Virus record (IMG/VR): IMGVR_UViG_3300038619_000063
Location: 1-25,202 of that record
Length of the DNA: 25,202 nucleotides
DNA from: a virus
Reading direction: 5' to 3' (one strand)
The notes under the pieces were generated by a model. It was not told the DNA's origin, ran no database searches, and was given only the letters and a program-made list of their open reading frames with translations. Made by a program: the position numbers and the translations under genes. Positions 7,159-14,207 of this stretch are shown here, piece after piece (position 1 is the first letter of the stretch; each line of letters opens with the position of its first letter).

Positions 7159-7356
7159 TTAAGAGTATCTGCCTTGATAAGCCTGTTTATTCACATCTTT
7201 GGCCATACCAGCTTGGCGTTTGTCTTGTCTTTCAACATACTCAGTAGTCTTGCTGAAACCACGCTCAGCAAAATCTTTCTCAGGCTTTTGGTAGCTTTCA
7301 ACAGTAGGCTTCATATCGCCTTGTGTGTAGCCATGTTTTGCCATTTTCTCTTTCAT
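7159..7356 (-). CDS. Small basic protein of unknown function
   Basis: 65 residues, rich in K, Q, E, Y and G and apparently disordered: MAKHGYTQGDMKP, then EKDFAERGF and DVNKQAYQGRYS. AAAAGGGGTG precedes the start. An internal ATG four codons in (MAKHGY) is an alternative. It lies between portal and the 59-residue gene on one transcript. Short disordered basic proteins next to portal genes are often virion or assembly accessories, but nothing here proves that. Confidence 0.65.
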   Translation of the reverse strand: MKEKMAKHGYTQGDMKPTVESYQKPEKDFAERGFSKTTEYVERQDKRQAGMAKDVNKQAYQGRYS

Positions 7357-7398
7357 AAAAACACCCCTTTTAAATGCGTTTATTCACTATTTGCATTG

Positions 7399-9351
7399 TT
7401 ATGCAACATTTTGTTTACCTGCAACAGTTTCTTTTTCAGGATTAGCGGCAGGGCTTAAAGCTTGAAGAATTTCAACCTGCTGCATCAAATGTTCTAGATC
7501 CATGCCTTTTAGTTCTTTTAGGGCTTTAACCACATTCAGAAGGCTTGCAGTATCTTCTTGGTGAGCTCGGCGTAGTTTATCTTGAGCCACAGCCCCATCG
7601 GTCTGGATTTTAGCGACGCGCTCTTTAGCGAGCCCTTCTTGGCTATGCGCATAGGCGACTTTCGTCATGTTGTCGATCTGGATTTGCTGCATTTGAAGCT
7701 CTTCCATCTTCTGCTGCTGTTCCTGCATCGCTTTCTGCTTAGCCATGACTTTCTCAACGATGCGGTCCTTGTTTTGCAGGGTCATGCACTCTAATACTTC
7801 ATCGGGAGGAATCAGATCAGGATATAGTTGCTGGGCATGAAGAATCTGAGCCAACTCTAATTGCTGCTGTGTCTCTGTAAGGGCGGCCTGAACCACTTTA
7901 CAGCCATATTTGAAGAATATCTTGCTGTCAAATTCAGCGGTAGGTTCCTCACCAATAACCTGTCTTACTTTGCCATAGGTCCACATGTTTTGGATAAATT
8001 CTATTTCAAGTTCACCACATAGCCTTTGCGACTCATCAGCCTGGTCAAATAGTCTTTGCAGGTTCCTAGCCGTTGCAGCCTGGCGCATCATGGTTATAAT
8101 GCCTGCCTTATCGTCGATATCCATGCCCATGGCGTTAGGGTCGATCCCAGCGATGTTAAAGAAGATACCCTTGAGCATCTCTTCCATTTGCAGCATAACA
8201 GGCGAGGGAGGCACAATAGGCATTGCCTCTACATCAGTCATTTCGAAGTCTGGGTCAATTGAAAGAACCCGCCCATGACCAGAATTAAGCGCATCGTCTG
8301 GAGTAACGAGAGCGCCCTTTTTGACCTTCAATCCTTGCTGCTGAGCATCAAGAATTTCGAGGTTGGATACCTTGAGACGGTTTAGAAGGTATTGACAATC
8401 CCTCAGCATGGTCATGGGTGAGTTGAACTTGTACGCGTAGTACGGGGTATCTGCGGTAAAGAACGCGAGCATCGGCACAACGGGGTATTTATCCATACCG
8501 TAGGGGTTGGGTTCATCGACGATCACTCTATCGTTTAGAATGATGCTTCTACGGACCGTAGGCACTTGTTTTTTGATAGTGGACAGCTTTCCCTTGAAAG
8601 CCATCATGATCTCTTTAAGCTGCTCTGGGGTTCCTTTGAACTCTTGGCACTCTTCTGTCTTCTTGTCGATCAGAAAGGTAGCTTCGCGGTTTGTCAGATA
8701 CCAATATTCATCAAAGGCAATCAGATTAGGGAATTGGATTTGATAGACCTCGGGCATGTAATAGAACTTGTCATCGCGATAGGTCCCCTTAGGAAGAGAA
8801 AGGATTTCATCGCCGAATTGTGGATACATGAGAGCAGCTTCCTGAGCATCAAAGAAAGTGCGGACCCACCAGAACCTTGCGTCGCTCATATCGTGCTTAC
8901 GGAAATAAGGATCAAAGAGGCACGACTTCATATCGACATAGCGCCATTTCGGATCTGGAGATATTGGATCTTTTGTCGAATCGCCATAAAGATACATGAA
9001 TCCAAGACCTTGGATAATTGCCCCTAGCTGGAATGCATCGCTGAATGTTTGATGAAACCCTTCTTTATGATTGTGATAGAGGCACTTTGTGAGCTGATCT
9101 GCCGTTTTTTGCATTCCATTACGAACAGGTATTGAAGCAAGACTTTTTCTTGTCTGTCTTTGCTGGCCACTTATGGCTTCGCTGATAGGATTCATGATGT
9201 TGAAGTTCCATATCTTACGTCGATATGTTGCAACACCCGGGAAGATTAGTCCCCATACCTCTTGATCATTAATGGTGAATCGTTGATTTAGATCTGCCTG
9301 ATACCACTGTGTTTGAAGGATGTTAATGCTATCAGAATAGTTTTTCTCCAT
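7399..9351 (-). CDS. Portal protein, P22-like
   Basis: 650 residues, close to P22-type portals (about 700). The N-terminal half has aromatic and charged segments typical of the clip and wing: a WRYVDMKSCLFDPYF segment and DARFWWVRTFFDAQEAA. A central part with PVVPMLAFF, then SPMTMLRDCQYLLNRLKVSN and GIDPNAMGMDIDDKAG, is typical of the stem and crown region of this family. The last 150 residues are a glutamine-rich coiled coil (QQQKMEELQMQQIQID), as in P22 gp1, whose C-terminus forms a barrel. Twelve subunits would form the DNA channel and bind the terminase at 15229-16737. The ribosome-binding site is weak. Confidence 0.85.
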   Translation of the reverse strand: MEKNYSDSINILQTQWYQADLNQRFTINDQEVWGLIFPGVATYRRKIWNFNIMNPISEAISGQQRQTRKSLASIPVRNGMQKTADQLTKCLYHNHKEGFHQTFSDAFQLGAIIQGLGFMYLYGDSTKDPISPDPKWRYVDMKSCLFDPYFRKHDMSDARFWWVRTFFDAQEAALMYPQFGDEILSLPKGTYRDDKFYYMPEVYQIQFPNLIAFDEYWYLTNREATFLIDKKTEECQEFKGTPEQLKEIMMAFKGKLSTIKKQVPTVRRSIILNDRVIVDEPNPYGMDKYPVVPMLAFFTADTPYYAYKFNSPMTMLRDCQYLLNRLKVSNLEILDAQQQGLKVKKGALVTPDDALNSGHGRVLSIDPDFEMTDVEAMPIVPPSPVMLQMEEMLKGIFFNIAGIDPNAMGMDIDDKAGIITMMRQAATARNLQRLFDQADESQRLCGELEIEFIQNMWTYGKVRQVIGEEPTAEFDSKIFFKYGCKVVQAALTETQQQLELAQILHAQQLYPDLIPPDEVLECMTLQNKDRIVEKVMAKQKAMQEQQQKMEELQMQQIQIDNMTKVAYAHSQEGLAKERVAKIQTDGAVAQDKLRRAHQEDTASLLNVVKALKELKGMDLEHLMQQVEILQALSPAANPEKETVAGKQNVA

Positions 9352-9485
9352 GCTCTGACGCAGCGATACGTTTAAAGAGTCTTCCGGCCAAAAAATTGGA
9401 TCGTTGTTGCGGATAAGCCACCTCTACCATAGATATTTATTAACTTTATGCTGTAGGATAAAATTTATTATAGGCAAGGAACTAA

Positions 9486-9749
9486 ATGACTGAAAAATCG
9501 CAGATCCCACAAGATGATTTAATGGATGTCATGGAAATGACACAGAAAATAGAAAAATACATAACGAGGGTTCTTCGGGATCAAGATCCTCAACTAGCCT
9601 TTTCAGCCCTGATAAGCGCCAGCATTAATTGCCTATTTGCTCAATGCAAAACCTTTGAGGAAGTTGTGTTCTACAGGAATCTTTTTATAGAAATCTTAGA
9701 TAGATCAATACGCATGATGAAGATTAATAAGCCTGAGAAGCCTAATTAA
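9486..9749 (+). CDS. Small helical protein of unknown function
   Basis: 87 residues, all predicted helix: an acidic N-terminus (DDLMDVMEMTQKIEKYI), a hydrophobic middle (FSALISASINCLFAQC), and ITRVLRDQDPQ between them. GGCAAGGAACTAA supplies a good ribosome-binding site. It is a lone plus-strand gene between minus-strand blocks, and its stop shares TTAA with the convergent gene's stop. The 134 bp upstream are AT-rich and could hold its promoter, though I cannot place one with confidence. Function unknown. Confidence 0.65.
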   Translation: MTEKSQIPQDDLMDVMEMTQKIEKYITRVLRDQDPQLAFSALISASINCLFAQCKTFEEVVFYRNLFIEILDRSIRMMKINKPEKPN

Positions 9750-10051
9750 TCTTTCTGCTTTCTTTCAGCGATTGCAGCTCTAGCCACTGTAACGCAGCCC
9801 TTGAACTCATTTATCATGGCATTTAATTTATCGACATTTTTCATGTAATCTTCGAACTTATTGAGAGTTTTTTCAGCTAACATAATCCTTTCTGACCTAT
9901 CCTGCCCACTCAAAAGGACATTTAGCTTATCGTGAATCCGATTGATCGTGTTAAATTCATCGTCAGAAGAAAAAATTTCCTCTAATATATTAAGTCGATA
10001 ATTCAGTAATTTCAATTCTTCTGTAATTTCCGATATATCACTCGACGACAT
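9746..10051 (-). CDS. Coiled-coil protein of unknown function
   Basis: 101 residues, nearly all helix with heptad-like leucine/isoleucine spacing (ITEELKLLNYRLNILEEIF, then LNKFEDYMKNVDKLNAMI). The C-terminus is basic (IAERKQKD). The start overlaps the upstream gene's end by 14 bp, so it belongs to the minus-strand accessory operon. Its stop meets that of the convergent 9486 gene. No recognised domain. Confidence 0.65.
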   Translation of the reverse strand: MSSSDISEITEELKLLNYRLNILEEIFSSDDEFNTINRIHDKLNVLLSGQDRSERIMLAEKTLNKFEDYMKNVDKLNAMINEFKGCVTVARAAIAERKQKD

Positions 10052-10352
10052 CAGATGACCATACGCCTAAGATATGTTCCAAGGCTTTCTTCGCGGCTGC
10101 ATCATCTTCCAAGTCCACAAAAGTCGATGTATTGTAGAATTGGAATGTGATCCTTTTACCTTCCGCGAACATGCTCGTGACATGCTCAAGATTGATAGAG
10201 ATGTCCTTTTCACCTTGAAAGCGAAATATGTCTCTTTTTTTTCTAAAAGTGGGCGTAGGTTTAAGTTCTGGCAATTTGGGTTTTTCATTCATTTCACACT
10301 GTTCTAACATTTTTCCTAGACATAACAATTGTCGCATCTTACTAAATACCAT
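10038..10352 (-). CDS. Unknown small phage protein
   Basis: 104 residues. The ATG at 10352 is chosen because GAGAGGATCAAA lies directly before it. ATGs at 10310 and 10292 are alternatives giving 90 or 84 residues. Residues 20-50 are basic and proline-containing. The C-terminal part is a compact alpha/beta unit with ISINLEHVTSMFAEGKRITF and a repeating strand YNTSTFVDLEDD, then a helix. This strand-loop-strand-helix layout resembles small phage proteins of unknown role. It overlaps both neighbours (37 and 14 bp). Confidence 0.65.
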   Translation of the reverse strand: MVFSKMRQLLCLGKMLEQCEMNEKPKLPELKPTPTFRKKRDIFRFQGEKDISINLEHVTSMFAEGKRITFQFYNTSTFVDLEDDAAAKKALEHILGVWSSDVVE

Positions 10353-10690
10353 TTTGATCCTCTCATTTTTCCTGGATTACCACATAGTTCACAAATCTCA
10401 GCTGATAAGGATTCGGCCTCTTCAATCAAATCCCACATCTCATCTGTTTCGCAACACATATAAAAACGCAATGTGCCATACTTTTCTTTTACTTGTACAG
10501 CAAACATTTCAATATTTTGATTTTCTTCCCCTTCGACTATAGGATACTTTTCAGCGTATTCCTCTAGAAGATTCTCGATTTTAATGGATAGGTCTTGAAT
10601 AAGTTCAAACCATCCATCGGCGCACTCAAATATAATGTCTTTTTTGTATAACCTTGGACATCTCTGGCGAAGCACATCCCACTTGTTCAT
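10316..10690 (-). CDS. Conserved phage protein with C-terminal zinc ribbon
   Basis: 124 residues. I recognise the pattern of a widespread unnamed phage protein: DGWFELIQDL near residue 26, then VQVKEKYGTLRFY near 66, an AESLSAEICELCGNPGKMR segment near 92 and a final WYLVRCDNC. The two pairs CELC (97-100) and CDNC (near the end) should bind one zinc. The family's function is unknown to me. The gene overlaps the next upstream gene by 4 bp (ATGA), so it is translationally coupled to another cysteine-rich protein. Confidence 0.8.
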   Translation of the reverse strand: MNKWDVLRQRCPRLYKKDIIFECADGWFELIQDLSIKIENLLEEYAEKYPIVEGEENQNIEMFAVQVKEKYGTLRFYMCCETDEMWDLIEEAESLSAEICELCGNPGKMRGSKWYLVRCDNCYV

Positions 10691-10884
10691 ACTTGCTTGT
10701 GTATGGAGTCCAATACTGAATCTAAGGGATTATCATACCAATTTCTCTGATAAGCTTCATAATCCGATATACTCATGCCACTTTTAGTTTCATATATAGG
10801 ACATTCGCATTTACGCCTACACTTCTTGCAGAAGCCATAAATCATGAAATACTTGGGATCGCATTGGTCGCAATATGATGTCAT
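10687..10884 (-). CDS. Small cysteine-rich zinc-binding protein
   Basis: 65 residues. The first 30 hold CDQC, CKKC and KCEC, three cysteine pairs consistent with one or two zinc sites. The rest (SGMSISDYEAYQRNWYD...) is a polar helix. Coupled by ATGA overlaps to the genes on both sides, so three consecutive genes encode cysteine-pair proteins. Function unknown. Confidence 0.7.
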   Translation of the reverse strand: MTSYCDQCDPKYFMIYGFCKKCRRKCECPIYETKSGMSISDYEAYQRNWYDNPLDSVLDSIHKQV

Positions 10885-11036
10885 TTGATCTCCACATTTT
10901 TTATGAGATTATTGAAATACTCTGAAACGGCATTTAGAGAACAGTTCCTGCAAATGGTAATGCATTGTCCTTGTCCTGTAGGTATATTCTGAAGTGCATT
11001 CTTGCATTCTTCGCAAAGGGTTTCATTTTCCATCAT
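10881..11036 (-). CDS. Small zinc-ribbon protein
   Basis: 51 residues, too short for most gene callers: MMENETLCEEC, a 17-residue spacer with one further cysteine, then CRNC and a helical end (NAVSEYFNNLIKNVEIK). Two CxxC pairs give a typical zinc knuckle. TAGGAAGC lies before the first of two adjacent ATGs. Its stop overlaps the next start by ATGA, which supports real translation. Function unknown. Confidence 0.7.
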   Translation of the reverse strand: MMENETLCEECKNALQNIPTGQGQCITICRNCSLNAVSEYFNNLIKNVEIK

Positions 11037-11108
11037 GCTTCCTAGTCTACTCTTGAGTCTCTAAATACACGAGACAGGTAATAAAAAACAAATAGTAGAA
11101 TAAAAAGC

Positions 11109-11951
11109 TCATCCGGCTCTGGACAGAGTAGGAAAGTAACTATCCCACCATCCCTTTGGCGCTGCTTTGGGTTGCTCCTGGACTTTGCTCTCAGCTGGCT
11201 GCTGCACAGGCTGTACGGGCTGCTCTTGGATATCAATGAAATTAAGATAGATGGGAGGCACAACTTTTTCTGTGTGATATGATACACTATTTCCCTTGCA
11301 AATAGCGTCGGCTTTCTCTTTCGTTGACTCGCCGAATTTCATGCCAATTGAAAAAGCGCAACCTTTATCGCTATTTCTAATATATGGAGAAATACCGAAC
11401 TCGAATTTGTTTTTGTGTGTATATGAAGCGGCGATGTTCAATCCCCATTTTTGAATCTCATGCTCATAGAAGGGATATAGACCAAATTTCACTTCATTTA
11501 TCGGATAGATATTGATTCCGAATTCGGATACTGGCGATATAAAATAGGATGCTAAACGGCTTGTTTTATCGGATGTGGTCGGTAAATAGACATTGTAGAA
11601 CACTTGAGTTTTTCCAAAGATAACTTCTACGCCAGGGCTAAGTTGATGCAGCATGATTGCCTCTTGCGATGTCATCGTGTAATAAAAGTTCGTGCCGATG
11701 GTGTATTCGCCCATGTTTCTACGAAACCCAAAGCCAATATCATTCTGAAGATATTTATATGCCATGGTATGCGTCAATTGGAATATGACTTTGTCGAGAT
11801 CCGAAGGGTCAAAGTGCGATTGATGATCTAGCTTGACATAGGACGATTCCCAATCGTAGGACTTAACTCCTGCGCTGAATTGCTGGAAGGATTCGTAGGA
11901 TGCAATCGGCAGAGTTAACGCTATTAGAGCACTGATTAGAGGCAGTTTCAT
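11109..11951 (-). CDS. Outer-membrane beta-barrel protein, inverse-autotransporter-like
   Basis: 280 residues from the ATG at 11951, chosen because CAGGAGATTCCC precedes it and a signal peptide follows (MKLPLISALIALTLPIAS, hydrophobic core 3-18). Residues about 25-215 alternate in beta-strand fashion. The order NDIGFGFRRNMGEY, then IGTNFYYTM, LSPGVEVIFGKTQVFYNVYLP and FGLYPFYEHEIQKWG matches the barrel of intimin/invasin-type inverse autotransporters. Those proteins carry Ig-like passengers after the barrel. Here only about 60 residues follow, rich in P and Q (EQPVQPVQQP), ending GWWDSYFPTLSRAG. It is a likely lysogenic-conversion or superinfection-blocking surface protein. The fold is strongly suggested, the role is inferred. 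Confidence 0.75.
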   Translation of the reverse strand: MKLPLISALIALTLPIASYESFQQFSAGVKSYDWESSYVKLDHQSHFDPSDLDKVIFQLTHTMAYKYLQNDIGFGFRRNMGEYTIGTNFYYTMTSQEAIMLHQLSPGVEVIFGKTQVFYNVYLPTTSDKTSRLASYFISPVSEFGINIYPINEVKFGLYPFYEHEIQKWGLNIAASYTHKNKFEFGISPYIRNSDKGCAFSIGMKFGESTKEKADAICKGNSVSYHTEKVVPPIYLNFIDIQEQPVQPVQQPAESKVQEQPKAAPKGWWDSYFPTLSRAG

Positions 11952-12017
11952 GGGAATCTCCTGTTTTTGTTGAGTTCTTAGACTCCCCATAACAGGTAAA
12001 TTTAATTAATTACAATA

Positions 12018-12251
12018 CTACTCTTCCATCCCATATTCACCCCACGGCAACACGACATAGTGAGTCACATGCAAAGCAGGCTTGTAATAATTAGTTGGAT
12101 CATGCTCTCGAAAACTTTTGGAACTTGCGCTGTAATGCGCGACATGACATTCATATGAAGCAACTGAACAAGTTGTCCAGCACAAGCAATCAATTTCTGG
12201 TAGTCCGTGTTTTTTAACGCTTAACCAATCAGGGTTATTTTTTATCATCAT
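12018..12251 (-). CDS. DUF551-type protein
   Basis: 77 residues. WLSVKKHGLPEIDCLCW at the N-terminus and VTHYVVLPWGEY at the C-terminus match the ends of the DUF551 family (W-x-S-V-x-x-x-LP ... VTHW-x-x-LP). The middle has several cysteines and histidines. TAAGGAGGT lies so close to the first ATG that the second ATG (12248) may be the true start. DUF551 proteins are common in phages and have no known function. A second member lies at 13040-13273. Confidence 0.75.
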   Translation of the reverse strand: MMIKNNPDWLSVKKHGLPEIDCLCWTTCSVASYECHVAHYSASSKSFREHDPTNYYKPALHVTHYVVLPWGEYGMEE

Positions 12252-12435
12252 ACCTCCTTAGATCAAATGGATTGTAAAGCTCGACAACTTCGCCTGTGTG
12301 AGGGTCTTTATAAATTAAGTCTGCTTCTAATGCACAACGTAAATTCTGGCAATTTGGACACAACCAACTTTTTCCGTTTTCTAAAGGCACAGCTTCCAAA
12401 AAACCACATTTTAAACATCGCATATGTAAGGCCAT
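12235..12435 (-). CDS. Small zinc-ribbon protein
   Basis: 66 residues with CLKC (8-11) and CPNC (26-29), a single zinc ribbon of the rubredoxin/TFIIS type. A charged tail (YNPFDLRRYDDKK) follows. The 3' end overlaps the DUF551 gene by 17 bp. A short adapter or nucleic-acid-binding function is typical of such proteins but cannot be specified. Confidence 0.7.
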   Translation of the reverse strand: MALHMRCLKCGFLEAVPLENGKSWLCPNCQNLRCALEADLIYKDPHTGEVVELYNPFDLRRYDDKK

Positions 12436-12440
12436 ATTAA

Positions 12441-12644
12441 TTACTCATCTGCGTTGTTAATCCACTTCTTTTTGCTAAAGATATAAAGCCTTCGGCCTGA
12501 TTCGGCGGCCGCTGCTTTGAGTTCTTCATGCTTTTCGCCCCAATAACGGTCTTTATTCATCTTAAGCTTTCGTTCTTTGTTTTTTTTATAGTAGTCTCGG
12601 AAATATTGAAGCCTTCTTTCAGTATTTTTATTTAATGTTTGCAT
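12441..12644 (-). CDS. Small basic helical protein
   Basis: 67 residues, rich in K, R, N and Y: TERRLQYFRDYYKKNKERK, then MNKDRYWGEKHEELKAAAAE. The repeated RDYYKKNKERK-type words resemble the basic repeats of HNH-nuclease N-termini (compare the gene at 14192-14674), which suggests nucleic-acid binding. Start overlaps the upstream gene's end by 13 bp. No catalytic motif present. Confidence 0.6.
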   Translation of the reverse strand: MQTLNKNTERRLQYFRDYYKKNKERKLKMNKDRYWGEKHEELKAAAAESGRRLYIFSKKKWINNADE

Positions 12645-12856
12645 ACATTACATTTCCATTTCTTATCCTCTTGATTGTATGTGCATTCTTTAGATTCAAA
12701 ACCACAATAATCGCATACGATGTATGTTATCATCCATGTTTCATTACCTCTCATTTCAGTACGCACTTTCAGTGTAGGTCTTTTTGATAAACGAAATATA
12801 GAAGTAGACTTTTCAAATCCAAACAGTGACATGAAAAAGTCGATGATTTTAAACAT
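12632..12856 (-). CDS. Small zinc-ribbon protein with hydrophobic N-terminus
   Basis: 74 residues. The first 14 residues are hydrophobic (MFKIIDFFMSLFGF), possibly an amphipathic membrane-binding helix. A basic stretch follows, then CDYC (about 49-52) and CNVC near the end, forming one zinc ribbon. It overlaps the upstream gene by one base and the downstream gene by 13. Unknown function. Confidence 0.65.
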   Translation of the reverse strand: MFKIIDFFMSLFGFEKSTSIFRLSKRPTLKVRTEMRGNETWMITYIVCDYCGFESKECTYNQEDKKWKCNVCKH

Positions 12857-13059
12857 TATTCCTTAGTGAGCAGCTTTATGATCAGAGCCATTTGATTTTC
12901 GAGATTTGAATGCCGACTCAGATGTTCTAGCAAATCAACTCTAATCTCTTTTATGGCATCGAAAATAGTCTCTGCATTTTCTCCGTCACGCTCAAACAGA
13001 TCAGTAAGACGCTCGATTCTGTTTGCTAGTCTATATAATTCATTTTGCGGTGATGTCAT
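12856..13059 (-). CDS. Small helical protein
   Basis: 67 residues, wholly helical with leucine/isoleucine heptads (LYRLANRIERLTDLFERD, then TIFDAIKEIRVDLLEHLS). It is a candidate dimeric coiled coil. AAAGGAGCAAC before the ATG is a strong ribosome-binding site. It overlaps the DUF551 gene upstream by 20 bp. No recognised family. Confidence 0.65.
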   Translation of the reverse strand: MTSPQNELYRLANRIERLTDLFERDGENAETIFDAIKEIRVDLLEHLSRHSNLENQMALIIKLLTKE

Positions 13060-13273
13060 GTTGCTCCTTTATTGGTAGGTTAGGTAATGTCATCCAATGC
13101 GTAACTTCGAATCCATAATGATATTCAACATCACAGCAATCACATGAAATTTTCCATATAAATTCTTCGTAATGTTGATATCTAGTAGCCACATATATAC
13201 TTTGTCCATCAGAGACAAGAACAGGGCAACCAAATTCTGGTAATCCGTCTTTAACGCTGATCCATTCGTTCAT
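13040..13273 (-). CDS. DUF551-type protein
   Basis: 77 residues. MNEWISVKDGLPEFGCPVLV and VTHWMTLPNLP are the textbook ends of the DUF551 family, closer to the usual pattern than the copy at 12018-12251. A CDCCDVEYHYG patch in the middle could bind metal. GGGGATAAC precedes the ATG. The start overlaps the methyltransferase stop by ATGA, so the two are translationally coupled. Confidence 0.85.
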   Translation of the reverse strand: MNEWISVKDGLPEFGCPVLVSDGQSIYVATRYQHYEEFIWKISCDCCDVEYHYGFEVTHWMTLPNLPIKEQHDITAK

Positions 13274-14190
13274 GTTATCCCCATTAAGATTTTAAACGCT
13301 TCTTTCGCTTGCATAGGTACCACTGCATTGCCCAATCCTCTAAGACGGTCCACTCTTTGGGGTACCCCATCAGCCACTCGACCCACGTCGGGTTCAATTT
13401 CCCAGAACCGGCTGCATCCTGGAGTGTGAAATGATGGCCATTCCGCTTGTCCGGGTTCTTGTAGGCTCCCCGGGCATTCGCATCGGGCGTAGGCCACATC
13501 ACAACTTGCTCCAACGTCGGACTGTATCCCGGGCTCGAGTATCCTCCTGTCTTGTTTGCTCTCGGAGTCGGCCACATCTGAGGATAAGCCACCTGTTCGT
13601 TGAGTCTGCCGGCAGTCTTTCGATAAGATGTCCCTCCTCGTCTCATTACATAATCCAGAGCTTCGCCCTCCCTCACTGGAAGATGATCCATAGTGCTTGG
13701 CGTGAGCCAATAGGAACCAACGATCTCTTTTATGCCTCGCTCCAACGCTTGCAGCGGATATAACACACCATCGACAATCATACCCCATTTCGGTAATCGC
13801 TTGAACCACGGTGCTTCCTCCTCTAACAAGGATAGCTGGGACGTTTTCAAGGAATATGAACTTGGGGAGGATTTCTTTGGCCAAGCGATGGATCTCCCAA
13901 AATAAGCCGCTTCGCTCGCCAGCCAAGCCTTTTCCATGTCCTGCAACGCTGATATCCTGGCAGGGAAAGCCCCCCACGATAATATCAACTGTTCCTCGAA
14001 ACCCTCTTGCGTCGAGCGTTCTAACATCATCCCATATAGGGGCCGATCTAAGTGATAATTTAGACATTTGTGAGAGGAGTATTCCTTGACAATACTTGTC
14101 GATCTCACAGTAGGCGATAGGTCGCATCCAATCGCTAAGGGCAATGCTGAGTCCTCCGATTCCTGAAAAGAGGTCGAGTCCGTTGAGCAT
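13270..14190 (-). CDS. dcm: DNA (cytosine-5) methyltransferase
   Basis: 306 residues from the ATG at 14190, one base after the HNH stop (TAACATG). A GTG at 14205 would add five residues. All core motifs are present: DLFSGIGG (6-13, AdoMet), GGFPCQDIS (73-81, catalytic Cys77), ENV (115-117), RHKRDRWF (152-159) and GLGNAVVP (about 285-292). The enzyme should methylate cytosine C5 in a short site set by the low-complexity region between about 165 and 260. No partner restriction enzyme is obvious, so it is probably a protective orphan. The gene looks GC-richer than its neighbours and is overlaid by a second frame (13284-14207). Confidence 0.92.
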   Translation of the reverse strand: MLNGLDLFSGIGGLSIALSDWMRPIAYCEIDKYCQGILLSQMSKLSLRSAPIWDDVRTLDARGFRGTVDIIVGGFPCQDISVAGHGKGLAGERSGLFWEIHRLAKEILPKFIFLENVPAILVRGGSTVVQAITEMGYDCRWCVISAASVGARHKRDRWFLLAHAKHYGSSSSEGGRSSGLCNETRRDILSKDCRQTQRTGGLSSDVADSESKQDRRILEPGIQSDVGASCDVAYARCECPGSLQEPGQAEWPSFHTPGCSRFWEIEPDVGRVADGVPQRVDRLRGLGNAVVPMQAKEAFKILMGIT

Positions 14191-14207
14191 GTTAAGTATA
14201 TCCACAT
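13284..14207 (-). CDS. Overprinted phage protein inside the methyltransferase gene
   Basis: 307 residues in another frame of the same strand, covering nearly the whole methyltransferase. It is not a random frame. It has SLKTSQLSLLEEEAPWF...LPKWGMIVDG (about 119-147), WLTPSTMD (about 167), MWPTPRANKTGG (211), MWPTPDANARG (237) and LNPTWVEWLMGYPKEWT (271-287). I know this series (SxKTSQ...P.xGM..G...WPTP...LNPxWVEWLMGxPxGW) as a phage protein family found with or fused to Dcm-like enzymes. Its own function is unknown. Its ATG at 14207 overlaps the HNH end and has no clear ribosome-binding site, so translation would depend on coupling. Confidence 0.6.
   Translation of the reverse strand: MWIYLTCSTDSTSFQESEDSALPLAIGCDLSPTVRSTSIVKEYSSHKCLNYHLDRPLYGMMLERSTQEGFEEQLILSWGAFPARISALQDMEKAWLASEAAYFGRSIAWPKKSSPSSYSLKTSQLSLLEEEAPWFKRLPKWGMIVDGVLYPLQALERGIKEIVGSYWLTPSTMDHLPVREGEALDYVMRRGGTSYRKTAGRLNEQVAYPQMWPTPRANKTGGYSSPGYSPTLEQVVMWPTPDANARGAYKNPDKRNGHHFTLQDAAGSGKLNPTWVEWLMGYPKEWTVLEDWAMQWYLCKRKKRLKS

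Noticed and set aside
8566-9027. 153-codon plus-strand frame antisense to the portal gene
   Set aside because: No ribosome-binding site or recognisable motif. The portal frame is clearly the real one and long antisense openings are common in such genes.
10067-10288. 73-codon minus frame and overlapping plus frames
   Set aside because: Shadows of the 10038-10352 gene, which has the good ribosome-binding site and coupled neighbours.
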